From: Sulfurovum sp. bin170
GTDB taxonomy: Bacteria; Campylobacterota; Campylobacteria; Campylobacterales; Sulfurovaceae
Assembly: GCF_010892395.1 (NCBI RefSeq)
Contig: NZ_JAACKB010000208.1
Coordinates: forward strand, 1 to 7,349
Length of the DNA stretch: 7,349 nucleotides
Direction: 5' to 3'
The notes under the pieces are model-generated. The model saw only the letters and a program-made list of their open reading frames with translations. It was not told where the DNA came from and did not search any database. Below, one piece after another: positions 1 to 6,180 of the stretch. The position numbers and the translations under genes are program-made. How positions within the stretch are numbered: the stretch's first letter is position 1; each line of letters opens with the position of its first letter.

Positions 1-1
1 A

Positions 2-1660
2 ACTGCTTGTGGTGATGTTGAGATTGAAGATGAGGGAGCTGATCGTACAACAGCAGATAGTTCAATGGAGGCAACCCCGACAGATGATGATGCAAGTGCT
101 TCTGGCGATTCATCATTAGAGTCAGTTGAGCCTATCGATAATGAATCGGATAGTTCAAGTGATTCTTTGAGGATTATAGGTAAAATAACTTATGATAGAG
201 TAGGTGTCAATAGTAATGGTGTTGGACTTAACTATAATAACATTACTAAAGAAGCTGCAAAACAAGTTACCGTAAAAGTTATAGATAGTACAGGTAAAAC
301 AATTGCAACTACAACCACCGATGATAGTGGGGAATATATATTAGATAATCTTCCAGAGAATACAGAGGTTAAAATTCGTGTATATGCAGAGATGAAAAAA
401 GCTGGTGCTACTGGGTGGGATGTTAAAGTAGTTGATAATACCAGTGGCGATGCTCAATATGTAATAGAGAGTAGTCTCGTGTCTACAGGGAATAGTAGTA
501 CAAGACGAAATATGAATGCTTCTAGTGGATGGGGTGGTCGCTCTTATAGTGGAACAAGAAATGCAGCACCTTTTGCCATACTTGGAAGTATATATCAAGC
601 TATGGAGAAAGTGATTTCTGCTGATAGTGCTGCTACATTTCCAGCTCTTATTGTTAACTGGTCGGTTAACAATGTATTAGGAGGTAATGGAAGTGCATCT
701 GCATTGAGGGATGGGCAGATAATGACATCACACTTTAATGGTGAAAATGGTCTATATATCTTAGGTGATGCCAACTCTGATACTGATGAGTATGATGACC
801 ATATCATTATCCATGAGTGGGGTCACTATTTTGAAGCTAAATTTTCTAGGGCTGATAGTATAGGTGGTAGTCATACTGCTGGTGATAGATTAGATATTCG
901 TCTAGCTTTTGGAGAGGGGTGGGGTAATGCTTGGTCTGCTATAGCTACAGATGATACAATCTATTATGATACATTAGGAGCTAGACAATCTGATGGTTGG
1001 TCTATGGATATAGAGAGTCAAGCAAGAAGTGTACCTGGGTGGTATAGTGAGGCATCTATACAACGAATTTTATATGATTTATATGATAGTAATGATGATG
1101 GGGTGGATACTCTTTCACTTGGTTTTAAACCTATTTATGATGTTCTTGTTGGTTCACAAAAAACTACACCTGCATTTACAAGTATCTTCTCTTTTATCAA
1201 AGGATTAAAAGATGAAAATCCTACATCTATCAATGCAATAGATAATATTTTGAGTAATGAAAATATCTCAAGCATAGATAATATCTATGGTAGTAATCAT
1301 TATGACCTATATAGTGATTTGTCAATAGGAGATAGTACAGAAGTGTGTACCTCTATTGAATATGGAGTTGGTTCACAAGGACATCATAATATATTAGGTA
1401 ACCATAAGTATGTACGATTTACTATTTATAGTGGTGGCACATATACTATAAAAATGAGTCAAAATAGTTGGGGTAGCTCAGACCCAGACTTTGCACTCTA
1501 TCAAGTAGATTCATTTAAGAAAATTGAGGAATCAAGAGGAGAGGTTCGAAATGTAGAAGAGGCTAGATATAGTCTCTCATCAGGGGATTATATGCTAGAT
1601 ATTGTAGCTTGGAATCCTAGTCAAACAAGACCATGTTTTGATATTACGGTTAATAATTAA
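2..1660 (+). CDS. Putative secreted zinc-metallopeptidase lipoprotein (5' end outside window)
   Basis: The reading frame is open to the window edge. The first visible residues, Thr-Ala-Cys-Gly-Asp with Cys at bases 8-10, look like the end of a lipobox, so the ATG at 65 is internal and the true start with its signal peptide lies upstream. Numbering from that ATG: an Asp/Ser/Glu-rich linker (about 5-35), a carboxypeptidase-regulatory-like beta domain (about 36-110), a central region with HEWGH (250-254), which fits HExxH zinc binding, and then GEGWG, whose E284 lies 30 residues after H254 and may be the third ligand. Residues about 415-531 resemble a pre-peptidase C-terminal (PPC) beta domain, with C428 and C524 able to form a disulfide. 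The family-level call rests on motifs only and the substrate is unknown. The next gene starts 14 bases on, so the two are probably co-transcribed. It probably acts at the outer membrane or cell surface. Confidence 0.75.
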   Translation, partial: TACGDVEIEDEGADRTTADSSMEATPTDDDASASGDSSLESVEPIDNESDSSSDSLRIIGKITYDRVGVNSNGVGLNYNNITKEAAKQVTVKVIDSTGKTIATTTTDDSGEYILDNLPENTEVKIRVYAEMKKAGATGWDVKVVDNTSGDAQYVIESSLVSTGNSSTRRNMNASSGWGGRSYSGTRNAAPFAILGSIYQAMEKVISADSAATFPALIVNWSVNNVLGGNGSASALRDGQIMTSHFNGENGLYILGDANSDTDEYDDHIIIHEWGHYFEAKFSRADSIGGSHTAGDRLDIRLAFGEGWGNAWSAIATDDTIYYDTLGARQSDGWSMDIESQARSVPGWYSEASIQRILYDLYDSNDDGVDTLSLGFKPIYDVLVGSQKTTPAFTSIFSFIKGLKDENPTSINAIDNILSNENISSIDNIYGSNHYDLYSDLSIGDSTEVCTSIEYGVGSQGHHNILGNHKYVRFTIYSGGTYTIKMSQNSWGSSDPDFALYQVDSFKKIEESRGEVRNVEEARYSLSSGDYMLDIVAWNPSQTRPCFDITVNN

Positions 1661-1674
1661 AAAAAGGATAAAAA

Positions 1675-2220
1675 ATGAAAAAAACAAAATTACTACTATC
1701 TTGTCTATTGATGGCAGGTTTAACAGGAGAGATAGCAATGGCAAAAGATAATCAAATTGCAGAGGGGACAACCATTGGATTTGAACATTGTATGAAACCA
1801 GGGGCTCCTATTGACATTACATATAAGGCAACAAAAGTTGGTCTAAATGAGGTAGCTGATATAAATGTAACTCTTACGACATCTATTGGTGCTGGCGATA
1901 TGGTGGTGACGATAGATTTTGATGAGAAATTAAAAAGAGAGAGTGAAGTGTATGATAGTATGAGGTTTTCTCTCTCTGATACAACAAATGATTATAAGTT
2001 AAACTTTAAAGCCTCCTCATCAGAAGATGGTCTCTACTATATAAGATTTTTAGCAAAAATAGAGAATGGAGGTAGTACAAGAATGCGTGCGATGGCTGTT
2101 CCTGTCTATGTTGGAGATGGAAAGTTAAAAAGAAAAGGTAATCGTGTGATTATGAAAGCAGTGGGTGGGGAGAATATATCTGTCTCTAAAGCAGAAGAGA
2201 CCATAGAAGTGATTGAGTAG
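1675..2220 (+). CDS. Exported protein of unknown function, partner of the metallopeptidase lipoprotein
   Basis: The 181-residue product starts with a Lys-rich n-region, a hydrophobic core and an Ala-Met-Ala cleavage site near residue 23, so it should be exported to the periplasm or beyond. The mature part has one cysteine (C39) in an HCMKPGAPID segment. It then alternates polar and hydrophobic residues in short strands, with a Lys-rich stretch around residues 150-157, which suggests an immunoglobulin-like beta sandwich. I do not recognise a named family. The ATG has a ribosome-binding site (AAAGGA) and follows the lipoprotein gene by 14 bases, so the two are likely translated from one message and may act together. 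The stop codon TAG is part of the GTAG at the foot of the REP-like hairpin that follows. Confidence 0.75.
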   Translation: MKKTKLLLSCLLMAGLTGEIAMAKDNQIAEGTTIGFEHCMKPGAPIDITYKATKVGLNEVADINVTLTTSIGAGDMVVTIDFDEKLKRESEVYDSMRFSLSDTTNDYKLNFKASSSEDGLYYIRFLAKIENGGSTRMRAMAVPVYVGDGKLKRKGNRVIMKAVGGENISVSKAEETIEVIE

Positions 2221-2286
2221 GGTGCTGTTTTCAACGCACCATTTAAAATCTATAAACTTTCGGTGGGCATAAATGCACCACCTTAC
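2217..2286. repeat. BIME-like inverted pair of REP hairpins at a convergent junction
   Basis: Two GTAG-type hairpins face each other. The left unit (2217-2240) is GTAG followed by stem GGTGC/GCACC, a bulged T, inner stem GTT/AAC and loop TTC. The right unit (2262-2286), read on the minus strand, is GTAA followed by stem GGTGG/CCACC, a bulged T, inner stem GCA/TGC and loop TTTA. The spacer is 21 bases. The stems differ in sequence but keep pairing. The element fills the gap between two genes that read towards each other, and the left GTAG holds the stop codon of the upstream gene. It may act as a two-way transcription stop or mRNA end protector, although no T-run follows the stems. Confidence 0.75.
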
Positions 2287-2289
2287 TAT

Positions 2290-3084
2290 TTACGCTGTCT
2301 CTGTATCTATAACCTCTGATTGTATCTGTTTTACAGGCTCTTGGTATATAACCATTGTTCCTATAACTCGTCCACCCTCTTCAGTTTTGATATTTTTGAC
2401 GGTAATCTCACCTTGTACAAATCCATTTCTTCCAACCTCTAGCAGTTCAGAAGCTATTACTTTACCATTTACTTTACCATTTACTACAACTTTTCTACTT
2501 TGAAGTTTCTCAGTAGTAACTTGACCATCATGAGCAATCTCTAGTAGCTCTGAAGCGTATACCTCACCATCTACTGTACCATTAATATTGATTTTTTTAC
2601 TGTCAATTTTGGCTTTGACGGTACTCCCTTTGGTAATAGCAACACTCTGGTCAGAGACAATAGCTCCAAGAGCTTTACCGTGGATTACTAGATTGACAGA
2701 GTGGATTTTGTCAGATACAGTTCCACTCCTTGCAATCTCTAAGTCACCACACTGAATCTCTCCCATAAGAGAGCCTTCTATTAGAACAGTTTTTGCTCTT
2801 ACTGTACCATTGACGCTACCAGCTCTTCCAATAGTAAGAGAGTTAACAGTTATATTACCATTATGTTGACCATTTATTTGAACTGAATTGTTCCCCTCTA
2901 TATTACCATCCAGTTGACCATCAACTTGAATGTTGTCATTTCCATTGAAGTTACCTGCTACTTTTATACCTTTTGAGATAACGGTTGCTATAGTTGGTTT
3001 AGGCTTAACTTTCTTAGGTTCAGGAGTAGTTTGAACCTCTTTTTTTTGATTTTTGTTCTTATCTTTGCTATTGAAAAATGCCAT
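2290..3084 (-). CDS. Double-length bactofilin (polymer-forming cytoskeletal protein)
   Basis: The 264-residue product has a Lys/Pro-rich, probably disordered N-terminus (1-32). A long run of beta-helix rungs with Gly/Asn turns follows (about 33-247), and then a short polar tail. This is the bactofilin (DUF583) pattern: such proteins polymerise without nucleotide into filaments and place envelope enzymes in the cell. A single bactofilin core is roughly 100-110 residues; here the rung region is about twice that. Internal repeats are visible: 167-189 and 201-223 match closely (both contain ASELLE), with related copies at 70-91 and 102-123, so the spacing fits pairs of rungs of about 17 residues. 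The DNA carries a 12-bp tandem repeat at 2461-2484 (TTTACCATTTAC twice) that encodes the VNGK repeat. The start has a good ribosome-binding site (AAAGGGG). No M23 peptidase, a frequent bactofilin neighbour, is adjacent; an NlpC/P60 gene lies two genes away. Confidence 0.88.
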   Translation of the reverse strand: MAFFNSKDKNKNQKKEVQTTPEPKKVKPKPTIATVISKGIKVAGNFNGNDNIQVDGQLDGNIEGNNSVQINGQHNGNITVNSLTIGRAGSVNGTVRAKTVLIEGSLMGEIQCGDLEIARSGTVSDKIHSVNLVIHGKALGAIVSDQSVAITKGSTVKAKIDSKKININGTVDGEVYASELLEIAHDGQVTTEKLQSRKVVVNGKVNGKVIASELLEVGRNGFVQGEITVKNIKTEEGGRVIGTMVIYQEPVKQIQSEVIDTETA

Positions 3085-3298
3085 ATTGATGCCCCTTTGT
3101 TGATTTTATTTAATTAATATATAATAACTAATAGTAGCTTAGTAAGTTAGTCATGATTAAGTAATAGAGATAGAATATGAGTTTTTTTTGTCACAATAGA
3201 TATAAAACAGCAAAAAATAGGTTATATTATGTTTTAAAAAATTGTTTACTATGTTGACATACTGTATAGCCTGTTATCATGATTTAAAACTATTTCGA

Positions 3299-3304
3299 TA
3301 TAAT
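3299..3304 (+). promoter_or_regulatory. -10 element of the rpmI-rplT promoter
   Basis: A perfect TATAAT lies 46 bases before the rpmI start codon, in the AT-rich gap (3085-3350) between the divergent bactofilin and rpmI genes. No good -35 sits at 16-18 bases spacing, which is common for sigma-70 promoters of Campylobacterota. A TTGACA at 3254-3259 is 39 bases upstream, too far to pair with this box; it could serve a second, weaker promoter with TATCAT at 3275-3280 (15-base spacer). The rest of the gap holds no gene that I can support. Confidence 0.6.
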
Positions 3305-3350
3305 ACGCGACCTCATTCTCTATGAGTAATATCTAATGAAAGGAAAAAAT

Positions 3351-3542
3351 ATGCCAAAAATGAAGAGCGTAAAAGGTGCTGTAAAGCGTTTTAAAGTTAA
3401 AAAATCTGGTAAAATTAAAAGAGGGACTGCGTTTAGAAGTCACATTTTGACTAAAGTTGATGGTGGTCATCATCGTAAAAACAGAAGTCCTAAAATGGTT
3501 AGCAGTGCTGATGCACCAAAAATCAGAGAGATGATAGTTTAA
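3351..3542 (+). CDS. rpmI: 50S ribosomal protein L35
   Basis: The product is 63 residues, the usual L35 length. It begins [15 protein letters not shown] and is rich in Lys/Arg, with the typical HILTK and HHRKNR segments. L35 is a structural protein of the large ribosomal subunit. An in-frame ATG lies 15 bases upstream at 3336, but the ribosome-binding site AAAGGA (3339-3344) lies inside that extension and is well spaced for 3351. The family also starts MPK, so 3351 is chosen. It is followed by rplT in the conserved order. infC, which precedes rpmI in many bacteria, is absent here; the neighbour is a divergent bactofilin gene and the pair has its own promoter. Confidence 0.96.
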   Translation: MPKMKSVKGAVKRFKVKKSGKIKRGTAFRSHILTKVDGGHHRKNRSPKMVSSADAPKIREMIV

Positions 3543-3569
3543 TTACAACTCATTCTAAAAAGCAATAAC

Positions 3570-3610
3570 TCCTAGAGAGCTAGGACAAGTTCATTTTGAA
3601 AATAAAATGA
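3570..3610 (+). other. Two small hairpins in the rpmI-rplT intercistronic region
   Basis: The 114-base gap between rpmI and rplT holds two stem-loops. 3570-3585 is TCCTAG/CTAGGA with loop AGAG. 3591-3610 is TCATTTT/AAAATGA with a 6-base loop. Neither is followed by a T-run, so they do not look like terminators. They may be mRNA processing or translational control sites for rplT; L20 is known to repress its own operon in other bacteria by binding mRNA, but no L20-binding fold is recognisable here by eye. Confidence 0.35.
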
Positions 3611-3656
3611 CACCTATTGACCCACAACAGTGAGGCATACATGGTAAAGGAAAAAC

Positions 3657-4013
3657 ATGAGAGTAAAAACAGGTACCGTTAGACACCGACGACACAGGAA
3701 ACTTCTAAAACAAGCTAGAGGTTTCTATAGTGGAAGAAGAAAACATTTTAGAAAAGCTAAAGAGCAGTTAGAGCGTTCATTGGTATATGCTTATAGAGAC
3801 AGAAGACAGAAAAAGAGAGATTTTAGAAAGCTTTGGATTATTAGAATCAATGCTGCTTCAAGACTTAATGGTATGAACTATTCAACATTTATGCATGGTC
3901 TGAAAGTTGCGAATATTGAGCTTGATAGAAAAATCTTGGCTGATATGGCTATGAATGCTCCTGAAGCATTTACAAAAGTGGCAGATGCTTCAAAAGCGGC
4001 ACTTGTAGCGTAG
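3657..4013 (+). CDS. rplT: 50S ribosomal protein L20
   Basis: The 118-residue product matches L20 in length and sequence. It opens [15 protein letters not shown], continues with a basic helix containing [15 protein letters not shown], then [18 protein letters not shown] and the INAASR segment, and ends with the globular C-terminal domain. L20 binds 23S rRNA early in large-subunit assembly and in some bacteria represses its own operon. The ribosome-binding site AAAGGA precedes the ATG. It follows rpmI by 114 bases and is probably co-transcribed with it. It converges on the NlpC/P60 gene, and a REP-like hairpin lies between the two stop codons. Confidence 0.97.
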   Translation: MRVKTGTVRHRRHRKLLKQARGFYSGRRKHFRKAKEQLERSLVYAYRDRRQKKRDFRKLWIIRINAASRLNGMNYSTFMHGLKVANIELDRKILADMAMNAPEAFTKVADASKAALVA

Positions 4014-4030
4014 GAAAATTTCTATTGTTT

Positions 4031-4051
4031 GGTCGGTGTTACCGACCCTAC
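4031..4051 (-). repeat. Single REP-like hairpin with GTAG at a convergent junction
   Basis: Read on the minus strand, GTAG (4051-4048) is followed by a perfect 7-bp stem GGTCGGT/ACCGACC with loop AAC (4047-4031). It has the GTAG-plus-stem plan of the units at 2217 and 6181 but no bulge and a different stem, so it is a second sequence class. It lies between the converging rplT and NlpC/P60 genes, and its TAG is the stop codon of the NlpC/P60 gene. No opposite unit is evident on the rplT side. It may end transcription from either side, although no T-run follows. Confidence 0.7.
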
Positions 4052-4809
4052 AGTGATGCGTAAGCGTTGTTGCTAACTACTCTTTGTCCCCATAAAAATC
4101 TATTTTTGTAGAATCTTTTCTTTTTGAAAGATGTAATAACCACTCTCTTTTTGGCAGAACTTGCATGTATAAATTTGTCATTACCCACATATATACCTAC
4201 ATGATTCACTTTTTTACGATATTTTTTCTCAGTATCAAAAAAGACTAAATCTCCTACTTGAAGCTCATTGTACTCTACTTTTATTCCAACTTTAGCTTGG
4301 TGTCCAGAGTATCTTGGTAGAGTCATGCCATGCTCTTTGTAGACATATCTTGTGAAGCCTGAACAGTCAAAACACTCTGGACCATTAGCCGCCCATACAT
4401 ATTTTGCCCCCATAAACTCTTGTGCTGTCAAGATAATCTCCTCTTCTTTGCTCATCTCAACCCAATTATCACCAATAGAGGAAGAAGTAGTATCTTCTAT
4501 GCGACTACTCATCTCTATTATACCACCTTGTATACCATCACTCTCCATCTCATATTGGACAGCCAATGCTAATTTTTCTAGTTCGTCACTTTGAACAGAT
4601 AATGCTAACGCTTCTAGTTCATTGCTCTCTTGGTGAATGGTTGCTGTTGAGTTGTTTTCTGGTTTTGAAGATTGATTTAGGTCTTTAGACTCTTTAGTTA
4701 TACTCTTCTGTATAGATGGTTTAACTGTAGATGCTTTCTCTTGCATACACCCTGTATTGAGCAGTGGTAAAATCAGTAGTGCAATAGAAAATAGTTTAAC
4801 TTTTCTCAT
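4048..4809 (-). CDS. NlpC/P60-family peptidoglycan hydrolase lipoprotein
   Basis: The 253-residue product has a lipoprotein signal with lipobox LNTGC (Cys21). A Ser/Glu-rich linker follows, containing an 11-residue repeat (63-73 and 75-85, both ELE-x-LAL-x-VQ). The C-terminal NlpC/P60 domain spans about 125-245. The catalytic residues can be placed: Cys149 in DCSGFTRYVY, His203 in VNHVGIYVG and His215 in FIHAS. These cysteine peptidases cut peptide bonds in the peptidoglycan stem, often the D-Glu to diamino-acid bond; here the enzyme would be anchored in a membrane facing the periplasm. The start has the ribosome-binding site AAAGGGA. The domain seems to end around RVV (243-245); the last eight residues, SNNAYASL, run directly into the REP-like hairpin and may derive from it. 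The stop TAG is part of the GTAG. Confidence 0.9.
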   Translation of the reverse strand: MRKVKLFSIALLILPLLNTGCMQEKASTVKPSIQKSITKESKDLNQSSKPENNSTATIHQESNELEALALSVQSDELEKLALAVQYEMESDGIQGGIIEMSSRIEDTTSSSIGDNWVEMSKEEEIILTAQEFMGAKYVWAANGPECFDCSGFTRYVYKEHGMTLPRYSGHQAKVGIKVEYNELQVGDLVFFDTEKKYRKKVNHVGIYVGNDKFIHASSAKKRVVITSFKKKRFYKNRFLWGQRVVSNNAYASL

Positions 4810-4896
4810 TTAATAAATTCCCTTTAATGTAAATCGTACATAAAATGTTCGTTTTAACAACAAATGAGCTGTTATTAAATATAAATTTACAGAAAG

Positions 4897-4934
4897 ATTG
4901 TGTAGAAATTGTGTAGTTGTCACTTAATGTCACT
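4897..4934. promoter_or_regulatory. Paired direct repeats upstream of the small lipoprotein promoter
   Basis: ATTGTGTAG occurs at 4897-4905 and again at 4908-4916, 11 bases apart. TGTCACT occurs at 4918-4924 and 4928-4934, 10 bases apart. Both spacings are close to one helical turn, and both pairs lie just upstream of the -10 at 4946-4951, in the gap between the divergent NlpC/P60 and small lipoprotein genes. Tandem half-sites with this period are typical of OmpR/PhoB-type response regulators. No regulator can be named from the sequence. Confidence 0.35.
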
Positions 4935-4942
4935 ACTATTTA

Positions 4943-4951
4943 TGCTATAAT
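4943..4951 (+). promoter_or_regulatory. Extended -10 promoter element for the small lipoprotein gene
   Basis: TGC followed by TATAAT gives an extended -10 (TGnTATAAT). It is 23 bases before the ATG, so the leader would be only about 15-17 bases and would still include the ribosome-binding site AAGGAG. It may also drive the downstream FTR-rhodanese gene. Confidence 0.6.
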
Positions 4952-4974
4952 TTGTTTAAAAAAGGAGTATAAGC

Positions 4975-5397
4975 ATGTTTAAATATATTAAAATATATTT
5001 GAGTGTCATTTTTTTATTTATGGTATTAAGTTGTTCAAATAGTGATGAAACTACCACAAAAGAGGTGATTACAGAGAAAATTTCAATTGAAAAAAATCAA
5101 ACTATTGAGGAGACAGTTCTTCAAGAGATGGGGTTTAATTTTGAAAATGAGAAGATTATTATAGATTTTAATAAAACTAATAACTTCTTCTTAAATATGG
5201 AGAAAAAATTGGATGAGAAAGCCAAGGAGATTGAAAAAAAGATTCAAAGTGCAGATATAAATGTAACTAGAGATGTAGGGGTAGTTATTACAGATGAGAA
5301 GTTGAGTATAGATTTGAATAGTACTAAAAATTTACTAAATGATATATCTGAACTTTTTGAAGAGATTATTTTGGATATAAATAGAACTATTAATTAG
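4975..5397 (+). CDS. Small lipoprotein with an internal duplication, unknown function
   Basis: The 140-residue product begins with a lipoprotein signal (hydrophobic 9-19, lipobox MVLSC, Cys20), a polar Glu/Thr/Lys-rich linker to about 47, and two related segments. The pattern EK-x-x-ID-[FL]-N-x-T-x-N-[FL]-[FL] begins at residue 59 and again at residue 108, 49 residues apart; each copy leads into a charged helix (about 71-91 and 119-138) that could form a coiled coil. I recognise no family. The start has a strong ribosome-binding site (AAGGAG) and an extended -10 just upstream. The FTR-rhodanese gene follows after 41 bases, so both may share a message, though no functional link is evident. It is transcribed divergently from the NlpC/P60 lipoprotein gene. 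Confidence 0.72.
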   Translation: MFKYIKIYLSVIFLFMVLSCSNSDETTTKEVITEKISIEKNQTIEETVLQEMGFNFENEKIIIDFNKTNNFFLNMEKKLDEKAKEIEKKIQSADINVTRDVGVVITDEKLSIDLNSTKNLLNDISELFEEIILDINRTIN

Positions 5398-5438
5398 ATT
5401 ATTGTAGAATCTCTTATATTTAAATATAAAGGTAAAGA

Positions 5439-6176
5439 ATGCAACAAGTTGATATGAACTCGTCAGAGTTTCAGGCTGAATTAGAAAAAACTTGGAGGTT
5501 TGTTGAAAAGGTAAACAGTCAGTTTGGTTTTGTACAGCATCCTATGGAGGATGTGAATGAAGGTGTTGCTATGGGACTTGCAAGAAACAGACTGATGTAT
5601 GGCAAGAGGTTCTGTCCCTGTTTTATGGTTATCGGCAAGACAAAAGATGAACAAAACAGTGCTGATAATCGAATATGCCCTTGCAAACCAGCTATAGAAA
5701 AAGAGATTCCAGAGGATGGGAAGTGTCACTGTGGTATCTTCTGTACGCCAGAGTATGCTACAGCAGAAAAACAGAATAGTGAGATTGAAGAGGTAGTTCA
5801 TCAGCACTCTCGGGGATTAACAAAAGAGGAGGCTACAACTCTTTTATCAAAAGAGCAACTAGATGGAGATGAGCTTGAGGCTCTACTAGAGGCTAGAGAG
5901 TTAGGTATGATTGACTTTACCATGCTTGATGTTCGAGAGTTGATGGAGTATAAGATGGGTCATATAGTAGGAACAGATGCTCTTGTGCCTACTTCACAGT
6001 TCTACTCTGCAATTGAGGGGCAGAATGATAAGAAGAGAGGAGCAGTTATCGTCTATTGTCATACAGGAAGTAGGAGTTTTCAAGTCCAACACGCGATGAA
6101 ATCACTTGGATTTAAACAGGTTGGAAATCTTCGGTATGGGATTATTAGTTTTGGGGGAGAAGTCCAAAGAGGGTAA
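5439..6176 (+). CDS. Ferredoxin:thioredoxin reductase catalytic domain fused to a rhodanese domain
   Basis: The 245-residue product has two parts. Residues about 10-105 carry the FTR catalytic (beta) subunit motifs CPC (59-61), CPC (80-82) and CHC (96-98). By analogy with the cyanobacterial enzyme, C59, C80, C82 and C96 would hold a [4Fe-4S] cluster and C61-C98 would form the redox-active disulfide. The gaps between motifs (18 and 13 residues) are longer than the usual 16 and 8, and an extra C102 is present. Residues about 125-245 form a rhodanese domain with LDVRE (163-167) and active loop CHTGSR (207-212), which carries sulfane sulfur on C207. In cyanobacteria FTR reduces thioredoxin with electrons from ferredoxin; here the fusion suggests reduction linked to persulfide transfer, which is inferred. 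The start has the ribosome-binding site AAAGG. Similar fusions are known to me from sulfur-oxidising Campylobacterota. It lies 41 bases after the small lipoprotein gene. Confidence 0.88.
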   Translation: MQQVDMNSSEFQAELEKTWRFVEKVNSQFGFVQHPMEDVNEGVAMGLARNRLMYGKRFCPCFMVIGKTKDEQNSADNRICPCKPAIEKEIPEDGKCHCGIFCTPEYATAEKQNSEIEEVVHQHSRGLTKEEATTLLSKEQLDGDELEALLEARELGMIDFTMLDVRELMEYKMGHIVGTDALVPTSQFYSAIEGQNDKKRGAVIVYCHTGSRSFQVQHAMKSLGFKQVGNLRYGIISFGGEVQRG

Positions 6177-6180
6177 TTTC

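Noticed and set aside
65..67. ATG at 65 as the start of the metallopeptidase lipoprotein
   Set aside because: The frame stays open to the window edge and encodes a lipobox-like Thr-Ala-Cys-Gly upstream; there is no ribosome-binding site before 65.
1699..1704. Lipobox-like LLLSC at residues 6-10 of the 181-residue exported protein
   Set aside because: The cysteine comes too early, with a hydrophobic core continuing after it; an Ala-Met-Ala signal-peptidase I site near residue 23 fits better.
2273..2503. Open frames opposite the bactofilin gene and similar ones at 341-598, 595-807, 4352-4594, 5481-5807, 6080-6322 and 7003-7197
   Set aside because: All are shadows of well-supported genes on the other strand, without ribosome-binding sites or recognisable protein character.
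3254..3259. TTGACA as the -35 of the TATAAT at 3299
   Set aside because: The spacer is 39 bases, far from the 16-18 needed.
3336..3350. Upstream ATG of rpmI giving a five-residue longer L35
   Set aside because: The ribosome-binding site lies inside this extension, and L35 proteins start MPK.
4010..4030. GTAG near the rplT stop as a second REP unit facing 4031-4051
   Set aside because: The bases after the TAG form only a weak GAAA/TTTC pairing with no G/C stem.
5414..5429. Perfect 16-bp palindrome TTATATTTAAATATAA before the FTR-rhodanese gene
   Set aside because: It consists only of A and T in an AT-rich gap, so chance is likely; no operator family is recognisable.
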